Below the pieces are notes generated by a model, which saw only the letters and a program-made list of their open reading frames with translations, was not told the DNA's origin and did not search any database. From the NCBI GenBank assembly GCA_903879335.1, contig CAIRLC010000018.1, positions 1 to 64,000 of the forward strand: a DNA stretch of 64,000 bases. The letters are read 5' to 3'. This document shows positions 16,162-25,313 of the stretch, piece after piece. This stretch comes from an uncultured Pseudomonadota bacterium. GTDB taxonomy: Bacteria; Pseudomonadota; Gammaproteobacteria; Steroidobacterales; Steroidobacteraceae. A program made the position numbers and the translations under genes. Position 1 is the first letter of the stretch, and each line of letters starts with the position of its first letter.

Positions 16162-16710
16162 GTGATCCGCGCCCGATCGCCCGCAGCGCGCGGCAATTCG
16201 GCGCGCGGATTCACGCTGATCGAAATTCTGGTGGTGCTGGTCATCATTGCGGTGATGACCGGCGCCGCGCTGTACCGCATCACCGTGACGGGCGTCGATC
16301 GAGGGCTTGATATCGAAGGCGATCGCTTGTGCGACGTGGTGCAAGCAGCCAACCAGCAATCCGGCCTTGAAGGTCGGGATCTGGGGATCCGCTTCATACC
16401 GGATGGTTACGAGGTGCTGGCGTTTTCAGGCTTCAGCAACCAGTGGGCGGCCGTAACGGATGATCGCACCTATGAGCGACACACCTTACCCGAGGGCGTT
16501 CATCTGGCGGTGGAACTCGAAGGCAAGGCCGCGGTGCTGAAAATGCCGACCGCGGAAGAACCCGCTAGCCCGCAGGTGATCATTTCAGCGGCCGGCGACG
16601 CCTCGAGTTATCGGGTGACCTTCACCCGCGAAGGTACCGACCACGAATTTGTCATCGAAGGCCAAACCGACGGCACGCTCAAAGTGCGTCGACCCGGAGC
16701 CACCCCGTGA
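16162..16710 (+). CDS. gspH: Type II secretion minor pseudopilin GspH
   Basis: The 182-residue prepilin has its cleavage site in SARG/FTLIEILVVLVIIAVMTG, with an unusually long leader of 16 residues. A beta-rich globular part follows. It starts at GTG, four bases after gspG. Minor pseudopilins H-I-J-K form the tip of the pseudopilus. Assignment among minor pseudopilins uses gene order. Confidence 0.88.
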   Translation: MIRARSPAARGNSARGFTLIEILVVLVIIAVMTGAALYRITVTGVDRGLDIEGDRLCDVVQAANQQSGLEGRDLGIRFIPDGYEVLAFSGFSNQWAAVTDDRTYERHTLPEGVHLAVELEGKAAVLKMPTAEEPASPQVIISAAGDASSYRVTFTREGTDHEFVIEGQTDGTLKVRRPGATP

Positions 16711-17186
16711 GACGCCGTGGCTTTACCCTGATCGAAGTACTGGTGGCGCTGGCAATCGCCGCGATTGGGCTGGGCGCCGCCCTCTCTGTGGTCACGAACG
16801 CGACGTCAAACACCGTCTATCTGCGCGATCGCGTGCTTGCCTCGTGGATCGCCGAGAACCGGATTGCCGAGATGCGGCTCGGGCCGAATTTGCCGGAAGT
16901 GACGCGAGCGGATGGTGTCGTCGAGTTTGCCGCACGTAAATGGAAATGGCAGTCGACCGTCACCCAGACCCAGGTGGACGGCTTACGCAAAATCGATGTA
17001 GAAGTGCGAGACGCCGAGAATGAAGCCGGCTCGGCGCTGGCGAGCATGAGTGGCTTTGCCGGACGAACCGCGCTCGTGGCCTCTCAAGGGATCTCCGGCG
17101 ATCCCTTCGATCCCAGCGCCGGTGGCCTGCCGCAGGTGCCGGCGACCCAGCCCGTTCCCGGTCAACCGAGCCTCAAGACCCAATGA
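16707..17186 (+). CDS. gspI: Type II secretion minor pseudopilin GspI
   Basis: The 159-residue prepilin has leader MRRRG/FTLIEVLVALAIAAIGLGAAL. The ASWIAENRIAEMRLG helix is the usual GspI segment after the N-terminal helix. The C-terminal extension rich in Pro/Gly/Gln goes beyond the usual 120-130 residues. It starts with GTG overlapping the gspH stop by four bases. Confidence 0.9.
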   Translation: MRRRGFTLIEVLVALAIAAIGLGAALSVVTNATSNTVYLRDRVLASWIAENRIAEMRLGPNLPEVTRADGVVEFAARKWKWQSTVTQTQVDGLRKIDVEVRDAENEAGSALASMSGFAGRTALVASQGISGDPFDPSAGGLPQVPATQPVPGQPSLKTQ

Positions 17187-17815
17187 ACATGAGCGCCAGA
17201 CTGCGTGGCCGCGGCTTTACCCTGATCGAGGTCTTGGTCTCGGTCTTCTTAATGGCCGTGCTCTCGGGGCTGGCCTTTGAGGCCCTGAATTACGTCCGCC
17301 GGTCACGCGAAGTCACCCGCGACGTCTATACGCGCTTGGGTGCCGTTGAATTGACCGTGCACATGCTGTCGACAGACTTCGAACAACTCGAGCCGCGACC
17401 GGTACGCGACGTGGTGGGCACGTCGAATGTGCCTGCCTTGCTCGCCGACTCGCGCACCACGAACCTGGCAACCCTCACCCGTGGCGGGTGGATGAACACC
17501 GCCGGCTTGCCGCGCTCCACCTTCCAAAGAGTCACCTGGCGTTTGGACGGCACCACCCTGATTCGCGAGCACACGACGGTCCTCGACGCTACGCTCTCGA
17601 ATACGCCCGTGCAGCGCGAGATGCTGAAAGATGTGTCCGCCATACGACTGCGCTACATGGACGCACAGCGGGTCTGGCAAGAGACGTGGCCGGCGCAGCA
17701 GAGCACCAACGGACCCGGTGGCTTGCAGCTCGGCACCCGCCCGCGGGCAGTCGAGATCACCTTGGAACTGAAGGACCTCGGCACGATCACGCGGTTAATC
17801 GAGGTGCCCGGATGA
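17183..17815 (+). CDS. gspJ: Type II secretion minor pseudopilin GspJ
   Basis: The 210-residue prepilin has its leader up to RGRG/FTLIEVLVSVFLMAVLSG, and a larger globular domain with DFEQLEPRPVRD and RLRYMDAQRVWQETWP, typical of GspJ. It overlaps gspI (ATGA) and gspK (ATGA), so the whole block is translationally coupled. Confidence 0.92.
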   Translation: MNMSARLRGRGFTLIEVLVSVFLMAVLSGLAFEALNYVRRSREVTRDVYTRLGAVELTVHMLSTDFEQLEPRPVRDVVGTSNVPALLADSRTTNLATLTRGGWMNTAGLPRSTFQRVTWRLDGTTLIREHTTVLDATLSNTPVQREMLKDVSAIRLRYMDAQRVWQETWPAQQSTNGPGGLQLGTRPRAVEITLELKDLGTITRLIEVPG

Positions 17816-18753
17816 ACCGGTCACGCGGCGTCGCCTTGATCATCGCGCTGGTGATCGTTGCCTTGGCGACGATCTTTGCATCTCGTATCGGCGCGGAAGG
17901 CGCACTCGACCAGCGGCGCGCGGCCACCCTGCTCGCCCAAGAACAATCCCTCGAGGTGGCCTACGGCGCCGAGGATTGGGTGATCGAGACCTTGCAGCAA
18001 GACGCGCAGCAATCACAACAAGTCACGCTCAACCAAATGTGGGCGATGCCCATGCCGACGCTGCCTATCGACGGTGGCGAGGTGACGGGCCGTGTGGAAG
18101 ACCTCGGCGGGCGTTTCAACGTCAATAACCTCGTCACGGCGCAGGGCACCAAAAACGTCTTTGCCGTCGAATGGTTCCAACGGCTCCTGATCCGCCTGCA
18201 GATCGAACCCAAGTGGGCCTCGTTACTGCTCGATTGGATCGATCCCGACAACGTGGCTGATGGACCGGATGGCGCAGAAGATGGCGTCTATTTAGGTCTG
18301 AACCCACCCTATCGGCCACCCAATCGCCCGATTGCCACGACCACTGAATTGTTGTCTTTGCCTGGCTTTGGGCTAGCGCGCTACCGCAAGCTGCAACCGT
18401 TCATCGCCGCGCTGCCGGTCGGTACGCCCCTGAACGTCTGCACGGCGAACGGGCTCGTGCTCGAGTCGCTCGCGCCTTCGTTGTCAGCCTTTGCTCAAGA
18501 CTCCAAATTATTGATGAGTTACCGCGCCAAGGGTTGCTTCCCCACCCTGCGCGATGTGACCACGGCCATCCAATCCACCCTGCAGCCGGCGGAGAAAACC
18601 GCAGCGGCAGGCCTATTGGCGGAGACTTCAGCGTGGTTTCGCCTGACCACGTCCGTGCGTATTGGCACTACTGAGGTCACGCTGTACAGTCTGCTGCAAC
18701 GAAACCCAGCCGGGCAGTCCCGCGTCGTGCTGCGCAGCTTTGGGACCGAGTGA
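17812..18753 (+). CDS. gspK: Type II secretion minor pseudopilin GspK
   Basis: The 313-residue protein starts MNRSRGVALIIALVIVALATIFA, with the GVALI variant of the prepilin motif, in which the usual Glu5 is absent, as is normal for GspK. The large domain has GRVEDLGGRFNVNNLV and LLDWIDPDN, plus a helix-hairpin-like LSLPGFGLARYRKLQPF. The start is the ATG inside the gspJ stop. GspK caps the pseudopilus tip. Confidence 0.93.
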   Translation: MNRSRGVALIIALVIVALATIFASRIGAEGALDQRRAATLLAQEQSLEVAYGAEDWVIETLQQDAQQSQQVTLNQMWAMPMPTLPIDGGEVTGRVEDLGGRFNVNNLVTAQGTKNVFAVEWFQRLLIRLQIEPKWASLLLDWIDPDNVADGPDGAEDGVYLGLNPPYRPPNRPIATTTELLSLPGFGLARYRKLQPFIAALPVGTPLNVCTANGLVLESLAPSLSAFAQDSKLLMSYRAKGCFPTLRDVTTAIQSTLQPAEKTAAAGLLAETSAWFRLTTSVRIGTTEVTLYSLLQRNPAGQSRVVLRSFGTE

Positions 18754-18755
18754 CC

Positions 18756-20000
18756 ATGTCCGATACCCTACTGATCCGTTATCCGATCGAACACCCCAGC
18801 GCCGAGTGCAACTGGCTGCGAGTGGATGCCGAGGCGAACGCGCACGGCACAACCCAGCACGGCACCCTGGCTGAGGCCGCAGCGGCTGCCGAGAACGCAC
18901 GGGTGATTCTCGTGCTCCCCGGTGATGCCGTTGCGCAGGCCACACCAACCCTGCCCCCGGGCAGTGGCAAGCGCTTAGCCGCCTTAGTCCCCTTTGCGCT
19001 CGAAGACCAGGTCGCCGCCGAACTGGAAACGCTGCATTTTGCGATCGGTGCCCAAACGGCGGACGGTGCCGTGGAGACGGCCATCATCGATCGGGACACC
19101 CTGAGCGCCCATCTGAGCACCCTGGCGGCGCACGGCTTAACGCCCGCGGCGGCCTACGGCACGACGCAGCTGACGCCGGTCATTCCAGCGACCACCGTGA
19201 TCCTGATTGAGGACCAGCGCCTCAATGTGCGCCAGCCGGATGGCTCGGCCTACTGCGCGGATTTATTGCCGAACTTGGAAACCGCCCAGTGCCTCAGCCT
19301 GTCCGAGACCGAGCCGAGCGCCTGCGTCGTCTACACCACGGCCACCGCCTACACGAATCGACTCGAGCTGTTGCCGAACGACACCGGGCTACCGGCCGGC
19401 GGGTCCTATGTCGGCAGCGGGCCGCAGTTTCTTGAAAACGGCCCCCTGCAGAAATACGCCGAGATGGCGCTGCGCCACGCGCCGGTCAATTTGTTGCAAG
19501 GGCCTTTCGCCCCGCCGAGCAGCGCCGCGGCCGGTTGGGCGCGGTGGCGGGTGGCGAGCTTCGTCCTGCTCGCCTGCGTGCTCGTCAATGTCTTGGCGTC
19601 CGGCGTCGATTGGCTGCGCGCGCATCGCGAGGAGGCGCGCCTCGACACGGAGCTGCACGCCGCCTATGCACAAGCCCTGCCGGGCGTCGAACCGTCACGA
19701 TTGCCTGCGCCGCGCCTGATCGTGGAGTCGCATGTCCGCCGACTGAATGGATCCGGCCAAGATGGCCTACTCGGCAAACTTGAAATGCTCGGCGCTGCGG
19801 TGAACGCCACCGCCGGTGTGAGCGTGAAGTCCGTCAATTTCCACGACGGGGCACTCGAGGCCTTGCTCACGGCTGGCGATCTCGCGTCGCTGAACCAAGT
19901 CCAACAGGCGATGGGGCCGCAGGCGCGTCTGGCCGGAGTCTCGACGCCTGACCCGCAACACGCGGAAGGACGACTCGAGATCAATGGAGGTGGCCGATGA
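18756..20000 (+). CDS. gspL: Type II secretion inner-membrane protein GspL
   Basis: This protein of about 414 residues has a cytoplasmic actin-like N-terminal half (LPPGSGKRLAALVPFALEDQVA), which binds the GspE ATPase, one membrane helix (about 266-284, VASFVLLACVLVNVLAS), and a periplasmic ferredoxin-like tail. ATG is used here; a GTG at 18750 overlapping the gspK stop (GTGA) is an equal alternative that adds two residues. Confidence 0.9.
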   Translation: MSDTLLIRYPIEHPSAECNWLRVDAEANAHGTTQHGTLAEAAAAAENARVILVLPGDAVAQATPTLPPGSGKRLAALVPFALEDQVAAELETLHFAIGAQTADGAVETAIIDRDTLSAHLSTLAAHGLTPAAAYGTTQLTPVIPATTVILIEDQRLNVRQPDGSAYCADLLPNLETAQCLSLSETEPSACVVYTTATAYTNRLELLPNDTGLPAGGSYVGSGPQFLENGPLQKYAEMALRHAPVNLLQGPFAPPSSAAAGWARWRVASFVLLACVLVNVLASGVDWLRAHREEARLDTELHAAYAQALPGVEPSRLPAPRLIVESHVRRLNGSGQDGLLGKLEMLGAAVNATAGVSVKSVNFHDGALEALLTAGDLASLNQVQQAMGPQARLAGVSTPDPQHAEGRLEINGGGR

Positions 20001-20479
20001 GTGCCTGGATGGAGCGTGTCGAGCGCGCCTACGCGGGGCTACAGCCGCGCGAGCAACTCCTGGTGCGTGTAGGCGCAATCCTGTTGGGCGTGCTGCTCGT
20101 CATCGGCTTGCCCGTACGACTTCACACGGTCGCCCAAGCGGCCACGGCTCGGGTTGCTGCAAAACAAGCGGATCTTGCCTACCTGCAGTCTGTGCTGCCT
20201 TTACTGGCCTCGGCGCCCGCCGTCCAAGACGGGGTGCCACTCGTCAGTGTGGTCGATGCCAGCACCCGGGATGTCGGCTTAGCCGCTGAACTGCGCGGCA
20301 CAGAACCTTCGGGGAATGACGCGCTGCGGGTGCGCTTTGAAGGCGCGTCCTTCGCGCAGTTGACCAATTGGTTCGTGCAATTGAGCCAGAACTACGGTGT
20401 CAGCATTGACCAGGCGACCTTAGAGCGCACGGACACCCCAGGGCGAATCAACGCCAGCATCATGATCGCGCGCCACTGA
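19997..20479 (+). CDS. gspM: Type II secretion inner-membrane protein GspM
   Basis: The 160-residue bitopic protein has a short cytoplasmic N-terminus with YAGLQPREQLLVRVGA, a membrane helix (about 24-41), then a periplasmic domain with LTNWFVQLSQNYGVSIDQATLERTD spread over its last third, as in GspM. It pairs with GspL. It overlaps gspL by four bases. Confidence 0.9.
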   Translation: MSAWMERVERAYAGLQPREQLLVRVGAILLGVLLVIGLPVRLHTVAQAATARVAAKQADLAYLQSVLPLLASAPAVQDGVPLVSVVDASTRDVGLAAELRGTEPSGNDALRVRFEGASFAQLTNWFVQLSQNYGVSIDQATLERTDTPGRINASIMIARH

Positions 20480-20482
20480 GCT

Positions 20483-21223
20483 GTGCGGCGACTCCGTCCG
20501 TATCTGGCGCTGGGGCTGGCCGTGTTCGTGCTGGCGGCTGTGGCGAGCTTACCCGCGGCGCTGCTGTCCCGAGGGCTGCCGAGCCGTGTGACCCTGGAGG
20601 GCGTCTCGGGGACGCTGTGGGACGGTGCGGCAACGACACTGCGCTTGGATGGCGCCGCGCTCGGCGCTTTGGACTGGACACTGTCGCCGTGGGCGCTATT
20701 GCGCGGCACGCTGGCCGGTCAAGTGGTGCTGACCCGGCCCGATGGTCATCTGAACGGCCATCTCGTCCTGCACGCGGACGGCGCGCTCGAAGCCTCGTCA
20801 TTGACGCTCGATTTGCCCTTAACGACCCTGCACCCGGAGCACGACGCGAAGACGTGGGACGGCCGCATTCGAGGTCAAGTGGCCTACGCCCGCCTCGACC
20901 TTGGCTGGCCGGTCGCGCTGCAGGGTCATTTCGACTTACTCCACCTGCACGCCCCCCAGTCGCCGGATGACCTGGGGAGTTTCGTGTTGGATTTTGATCC
21001 ACGGGACGCCAAACCCACCGCGCTGCTCGGCCGTTTACACGACACCGGCGGGCCATTGAGCGTCACCGGCCAATTGCGACTCGAGCAATCGCGCGCCTAT
21101 CAACTCGATGGTGATGTCGCGGCTCACGGGGTCATCTCCGAGGATCTGACTCGTACGCTCGCTTTCTTTGGATCACCACAACCGAATGGCAGCCGACCCT
21201 TCACGATCACGGGGACGTTTTAA
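20483..21223 (+). CDS. gspN: Type II secretion protein GspN
   Basis: The 246-residue protein has an N-terminal membrane helix (about 5-25) followed by a GLPSRVTLEGVSGTLWDG start and the repeated beta layout of GspN (WTLSPWALLRGTLAGQVVL). The role of GspN is not settled; it is kept in some type II systems only. It starts at GTG, three bases after gspM. Confidence 0.88.
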   Translation: MRRLRPYLALGLAVFVLAAVASLPAALLSRGLPSRVTLEGVSGTLWDGAATTLRLDGAALGALDWTLSPWALLRGTLAGQVVLTRPDGHLNGHLVLHADGALEASSLTLDLPLTTLHPEHDAKTWDGRIRGQVAYARLDLGWPVALQGHFDLLHLHAPQSPDDLGSFVLDFDPRDAKPTALLGRLHDTGGPLSVTGQLRLEQSRAYQLDGDVAAHGVISEDLTRTLAFFGSPQPNGSRPFTITGTF

Positions 21224-21537
21224 TGCACCGCGACGTGGCCGTCCATGACCATCCCGAGCGCCAACGGTTCGAGTGGCTCATCGACGGTCAATGCGCGATC
21301 GTCACCTATCAGCGCGAAGGACGCACCCTGTGGCTGAATCATGTCGGGGTTCCGGCCGCGCTCGCGGGGCGCGGAATAGCCTCCACCCTGGTGGAGGCGG
21401 TGCTGCAGCAGATTCGGGCTCGAGGCGAACGCATTGTGCCGGTCTGCTCATTCGTCGTGCATTACCTCGAACGACATCCCGCGGACCGTGACCTAGTGCT
21501 CACGGCCGGGGCTGCGCCCGACGCGGCCGACGATTAG
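21223..21537 (+). CDS. GNAT-like N-acetyltransferase (YjdJ type)
   Basis: The 104-residue minimal GNAT has WLNHVGVPAALAGRGIASTLVEAVLQQIR, containing the acetyl-CoA loop R/Q-x-x-G-x-G/A form (AGRGIA), and ends with VPVCSFVVHYLERHP. This class is half the size of normal GNATs. Its ATG shares bases with the gspN stop, so it is the last gene of the gsp transcript, though unrelated in function. Confidence 0.87.
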   Translation: MHRDVAVHDHPERQRFEWLIDGQCAIVTYQREGRTLWLNHVGVPAALAGRGIASTLVEAVLQQIRARGERIVPVCSFVVHYLERHPADRDLVLTAGAAPDAADD

Positions 21538-22778
21538 ACCACCGGTCGCGCGACGGCGGCTTGGAGCTCCGTCTCGATCCGCCGGAACACCTCCAGCAGC
21601 ACCGGCGGCTCCGGCAACAGCGTGACCCGGAAATGACTGCGATAGGGTGTGTTGAAGCTGACTCCCGGCGCAATCACGACATGCTGATGCTCCAGCAGAT
21701 CAAGCGCGAACGCGTGGTCATCGAACTGCGGATACGCCTCAGGCTTCACACCGACGAAGGCGTACATGGCGCCCATGGGGCGCTTCAGCTCTAAGAACCG
21801 GCTGCGCGACACAGCATCCAGAATGGCCGCCCGTGACGCGTGCAAGCGCCCGCCCGGGGCGACCAAATCCCGAATGCTCTGATATCCGCCCAGCGCGGTC
21901 TGCACGGCCCATTGACCCGGCACGTTCGCGCACAAGCGCAGGCTCGACAACAGTTCCAACGCCTGCAAGTAGTCTGCGGCCCCTTTGCGTTCGCCGGAAA
22001 ACGATGCCCAGCCGATCCTAAAACCACAGGCGCGATAGATCTTCGACAGGCCTGACAGCGTCGCACACAGGGTGTCGTGCACGAGGGTCGCCATCGGGAT
22101 AAACGTCGCCTCGTCGTAGGTCATCTGGTCGTAGATTTCGTCGGCGAGCACCAGCAAACGATGGCGTTCAGCGAGCCGCGCAATTCGCGCCAAGACCTCA
22201 CGACCGTAGACCGCGCCCGTGGGGTTGTTCGGATTGATCACCACAATGGCGCGTGTCCGCGGCGTGATCAGGGTTTCGATCTCAGCAGGATCGGGGATCC
22301 AGCCATGCTCGGCGCGACAGGGGTAATGCACGGCACGACCGCCGTTCAAAATGGTCGCCGCGGTCCATAACGGATAGTCGGGGCTGGGCACCAGCACCTC
22401 GTCGCCGTCGTTCAATAACGCGCGCAGCGTCAGATCAATCAGCTCGGAGACCCCGTTACCGATGAAGACATCATCGTCCGTCACATCGCGCAAGCCACGC
22501 TCTTGCTGCTGCATCACGATCGCTTCGCGCGCCGGGAAAATACCCTTTTGATGCACGTAGCCCTCGGCAGCGCGGACGTTCTCGATCATGGCAAGGCGCA
22601 TCGTCTCCGGTGTGCGAAACCCGAAGGCACCGGGGTTGCCGATATTTAAGGCAATGAGGTCGTAACCCATGCGTTCCAATTCGTGGGCGCGACGCGCAAT
22701 GGGCCCTCGGATTTCGTAGCGTACGTCGGCCAATGCCGTGGCCGGAGTAATGGTATAATTCGTCATAGCAGAAAGCAT
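21534..22778 (-). CDS. PLP-dependent aminotransferase, AlaA-like
   Basis: The 414-residue fold-type I class I/II aminotransferase has NPNNPTGAVYG, DEIYDQMTYD, the PLP-lysine block SGLSKIYRACGFRIGW and a C-terminal RVTLLPEP. The opening (I.RGPIARRAHELERMG..LIALNIGNPGAFGF) matches the glutamate-pyruvate transaminase AlaA group, so alanine formation is the best guess. The first ATG is used; a second lies four codons later. It converges with the GNAT gene. Confidence 0.85.
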   Translation of the reverse strand: MLSAMTNYTITPATALADVRYEIRGPIARRAHELERMGYDLIALNIGNPGAFGFRTPETMRLAMIENVRAAEGYVHQKGIFPAREAIVMQQQERGLRDVTDDDVFIGNGVSELIDLTLRALLNDGDEVLVPSPDYPLWTAATILNGGRAVHYPCRAEHGWIPDPAEIETLITPRTRAIVVINPNNPTGAVYGREVLARIARLAERHRLLVLADEIYDQMTYDEATFIPMATLVHDTLCATLSGLSKIYRACGFRIGWASFSGERKGAADYLQALELLSSLRLCANVPGQWAVQTALGGYQSIRDLVAPGGRLHASRAAILDAVSRSRFLELKRPMGAMYAFVGVKPEAYPQFDDHAFALDLLEHQHVVIAPGVSFNTPYRSHFRVTLLPEPPVLLEVFRRIETELQAAVARPVV

Positions 22779-22808
22779 ACCGAAGCCCCATGGCGCTGTC
22801 CTCGACGA

Positions 22809-23558
22809 TCAGCCGCCGGCCAGAGCCACCAACTCCGCCAACGCGGTTGAGGTCGGCGCCTGAAAACAGCGCGCCGTCGGACCCTCTTCGACCAGATGCC
22901 CGCGCTCAAGAACCACGAGTCGTTCGGCCACGGCGCCGAGGGCTGCGAGGTCGTGACTGACCATCAAAAAGGCGGCCCGTCCCTCGCCCCTCAGATCCGC
23001 GAGCACATTGAGTAACTCGGCCGCAGAGGACGCATCCAGCGCGCTCGTCGGTTCGTCCATCACGACGAGTGCGGGCTCGGTGATCAGCGCACGCGCAATC
23101 GCTACCCGTTGCGCCTCACCACCGGAGACTGATCGCGGCAGACGGGTGGCAAACGAGACGGGCAAGCCAACACGTCCTAAAGCCACCTCGACCCGATCAC
23201 GCACCGCGCGCGCCGATAGGCGGCGCTCATGGGTCCACAGCGGCTCAGCCACGCATTCGCCCAGGGTTAGTCGTGGATCGAGACTGCTCGCCGGTTGCTG
23301 AAACACCGCGCCGATGTGGCGTCGCGCGGCGCGAACTTGCCTCGCCGACGCGCGCCACGGATCCACCTCACCCCAGCGGACGCATCCACGCGTTGGTCGC
23401 TCTAAGCCGAGCGCGACGCGCAGCAGCGTACTTTTCCCCGCGCCCGACACGCCGACAACGCCGACGGTTTCGCCCGCCATGACCTTCAGCGAGATCTGCT
23501 CAAGCAAGATGCGCTCAGCACGACACACGCTGACGTCCTCTAACCTCAGCACGCTCAA
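22809..23558 (-). CDS. ABC transporter ATPase, peptide/nickel-type (OppF/DppF-like)
   Basis: The 249-residue ATPase has Walker A GVSGAGKSTLL, signature SVSGGEAQRVAIARA and Walker B ALVVMDEPTSALD. Its start is TTG overlapping the stop of the preceding ATPase (TTGA); an in-frame GTG two codons later is possible. It lacks the Cys-rich oligopeptide-transporter tail that its partner has. It forms a heterodimer with the neighbouring ATPase to drive import through the two permeases. Confidence 0.9.
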   Translation of the reverse strand: MSVLRLEDVSVCRAERILLEQISLKVMAGETVGVVGVSGAGKSTLLRVALGLERPTRGCVRWGEVDPWRASARQVRAARRHIGAVFQQPASSLDPRLTLGECVAEPLWTHERRLSARAVRDRVEVALGRVGLPVSFATRLPRSVSGGEAQRVAIARALITEPALVVMDEPTSALDASSAAELLNVLADLRGEGRAAFLMVSHDLAALGAVAERLVVLERGHLVEEGPTARCFQAPTSTALAELVALAGG

Positions 23559-24514
23559 GCGGAGGACTCCACGTGATGGCAGGCCACGAGCCGGCCTTCG
23601 ACCGGCCGCAAAGGCGGCACCTCGCTGCGACACCGCGCAGTGACCTGCGGACAAGCGTGCGCGAACGCACAGGCTTTCGCCTCTCGCTCGGCCGGCCCTG
23701 CCCGCGGTGCCACCGGCCAACGGGCCGGTCGCTCACCCGTGAGTGGCGGATGCGCGGCGATGAGCGCCTGGACGGTCGGGTGCGCGGGATGCTGCAGCAA
23801 CTGCGCGGTGGGTCCGACCTCGATCAATCGTCCGCCCGCGAGCACCGCGATGCGATCCGCCACGCGGGCCGTCGCGACTAGGTCGTGACTGATCAGCAGG
23901 ACGCCGCGGCCAGCCGCCCGCGCGGGTTGCGCCAGTAGCGTCAAGAGCGCAGCGGCGGCCACCGGATCCAAGGCTGAAGTGGGCTCATCGGCCAAGATAA
24001 GCTTGGGAGCACCCGCGAGTGCCAGAGCCACCAAGACTCGCTGACCTTGACCGCCGGAGAGTGCGTGCGGGTAGCGCGACAAATACGAGGCGTCCAGGCC
24101 TACGCTCTGCAACAGTGCCTCGGCGAGCTGGTCATGGTCGGCGCGTGAGCACTCCGTGCGGTGCGTCACCAGCACCTCCTTCAGTAATCCACCGACCCGC
24201 CGATGGGCGGGCAAGCTGGCCTGAGCGTCCTGGGGCACGTAGCCGATCCGTCGGCCCCTCAGGCGGCGGAAATCCTTATCCTCGGCTGCAGCATAGTCCC
24301 TGCCCTCGAACTGCAAGGTGCCGTGCACGCGCGCATCCGCCGGCGATAAGCCGAGCAGCGCGCGCAGTAAGGCGCTCTTGCCGGCCCCCGACGGTCCGAC
24401 CACCGCGACGACTTCACCCGCTCCCACCGTGAGTTGCAGGTCCGACAAGATTCGGCGGGCGCCGTAGTCGAGGCTCAAGCCCTCGAGCCGCAGGATGGGC
24501 GTATCACTCAACAT
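23555..24514 (-). CDS. ABC transporter ATPase, peptide/nickel-type (OppD/DppD-like)
   Basis: The 319-residue ATPase has Walker A GPSGAGKSALL, signature ALSGGQGQRVLVALALA and Walker B LILADEPTSALDP. The C-terminal oligo/dipeptide-transporter extension has four spaced cysteines (CAFAHACPQVTARC ... VACHHV), known to bind an iron-sulphur cluster in some DppD proteins. The ATG overlaps the end of the permease gene. The longer upstream TTG start gives a tryptophan-rich sequence that reads as a permease shadow. Confidence 0.92.
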   Translation of the reverse strand: MLSDTPILRLEGLSLDYGARRILSDLQLTVGAGEVVAVVGPSGAGKSALLRALLGLSPADARVHGTLQFEGRDYAAAEDKDFRRLRGRRIGYVPQDAQASLPAHRRVGGLLKEVLVTHRTECSRADHDQLAEALLQSVGLDASYLSRYPHALSGGQGQRVLVALALAGAPKLILADEPTSALDPVAAAALLTLLAQPARAAGRGVLLISHDLVATARVADRIAVLAGGRLIEVGPTAQLLQHPAHPTVQALIAAHPPLTGERPARWPVAPRAGPAEREAKACAFAHACPQVTARCRSEVPPLRPVEGRLVACHHVESSA

Positions 24515-25313
24515 GGTCCACCCGATCACGCAGCGCCTCGCCCAACACGGTGAGCGTGCCCACCACCACCAATAACAGCGCAGCCGGCGCAATCAACAGC
24601 CATGGTGCGCGTTCCATATCGCGCGCACCGTCATGCAAGAGATTGCCCAAGCTCGCCGCCGGTTCCTGCACCCCGAGGCCCAAAAATGATAAGAAACTCT
24701 CCAGCACGACTAAAGACGGTACGGTCAAGGTGGCATGGACGAGGACCGGACCCATCAAGTTCGGTAACACGTGCCGCGAAATGATCCGCAGCCGGCTGAC
24801 ACCCATCACGGTGGCGGCGAGCACGAAGGGCGCCTCAGCGAGCCGTCGAGTCTCGGTTCGAACCATGCGTGCGGTCGACAACCAGCCGACCGTGCTGGCG
24901 GCCATCAGGAGCGTCGTCATGCCCCGACCAAGCACCACCGTGAGCAACAAGGCAACCAGCACCACGGGTAGGGCGTAGCCCACATCGACCATACGCATCA
25001 AGGCGGCATCCGTCAGTCCACCGCGGCTTCCGGCCAGCGCACCGGTGGCGACCCCGATGATTAAGCCGACCCCCGTGGCGATCAATGCAATCGCCAGCGA
25101 CACCTGTAACCCGGCCAAAACGCGCACCAGTAGGTCGCGGCCGAGCGTGTCGGTCCCGAACCAATGGGCCGCCTGCAGGCTCGGCCCGATCGCCGGATGA
25201 TCCCAATCGAGGTCCGCAACCTGCCATGGGCTGAGCCACGGACCCACGAGTGCAAGCAGCACCAAAGCGGCCAGTATCGTTAAAGAGGCCTTGAGACGCA
25301 GCCGCGTACTCAA
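24504..25313 (-). CDS. ABC transporter permease, OppC/DppC-like
   Basis: This permease of about 269 residues has an N-terminal helix after a short basic start and the extracytoplasmic HWFGTDTLGRDLLVRVLAG motif of OppC-type subunits. The EAA loop follows (VLAATVMGVSRLRIISRHVLPN). It starts with TTG overlapping the stop of the first permease (TTGA), the same arrangement as between the two ATPases. Confidence 0.9.
   Translation of the reverse strand: MSTRLRLKASLTILAALVLLALVGPWLSPWQVADLDWDHPAIGPSLQAAHWFGTDTLGRDLLVRVLAGLQVSLAIALIATGVGLIIGVATGALAGSRGGLTDAALMRMVDVGYALPVVLVALLLTVVLGRGMTTLLMAASTVGWLSTARMVRTETRRLAEAPFVLAATVMGVSRLRIISRHVLPNLMGPVLVHATLTVPSLVVLESFLSFLGLGVQEPAASLGNLLHDGARDMERAPWLLIAPAALLLVVVGTLTVLGEALRDRVDHVE

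Noticed and set aside
22754-22759. TATAAT on the plus strand near the aminotransferase start
   Set aside because: It lies within the first codons of the minus-strand gene, points away from it, and has no gene downstream in its own direction.
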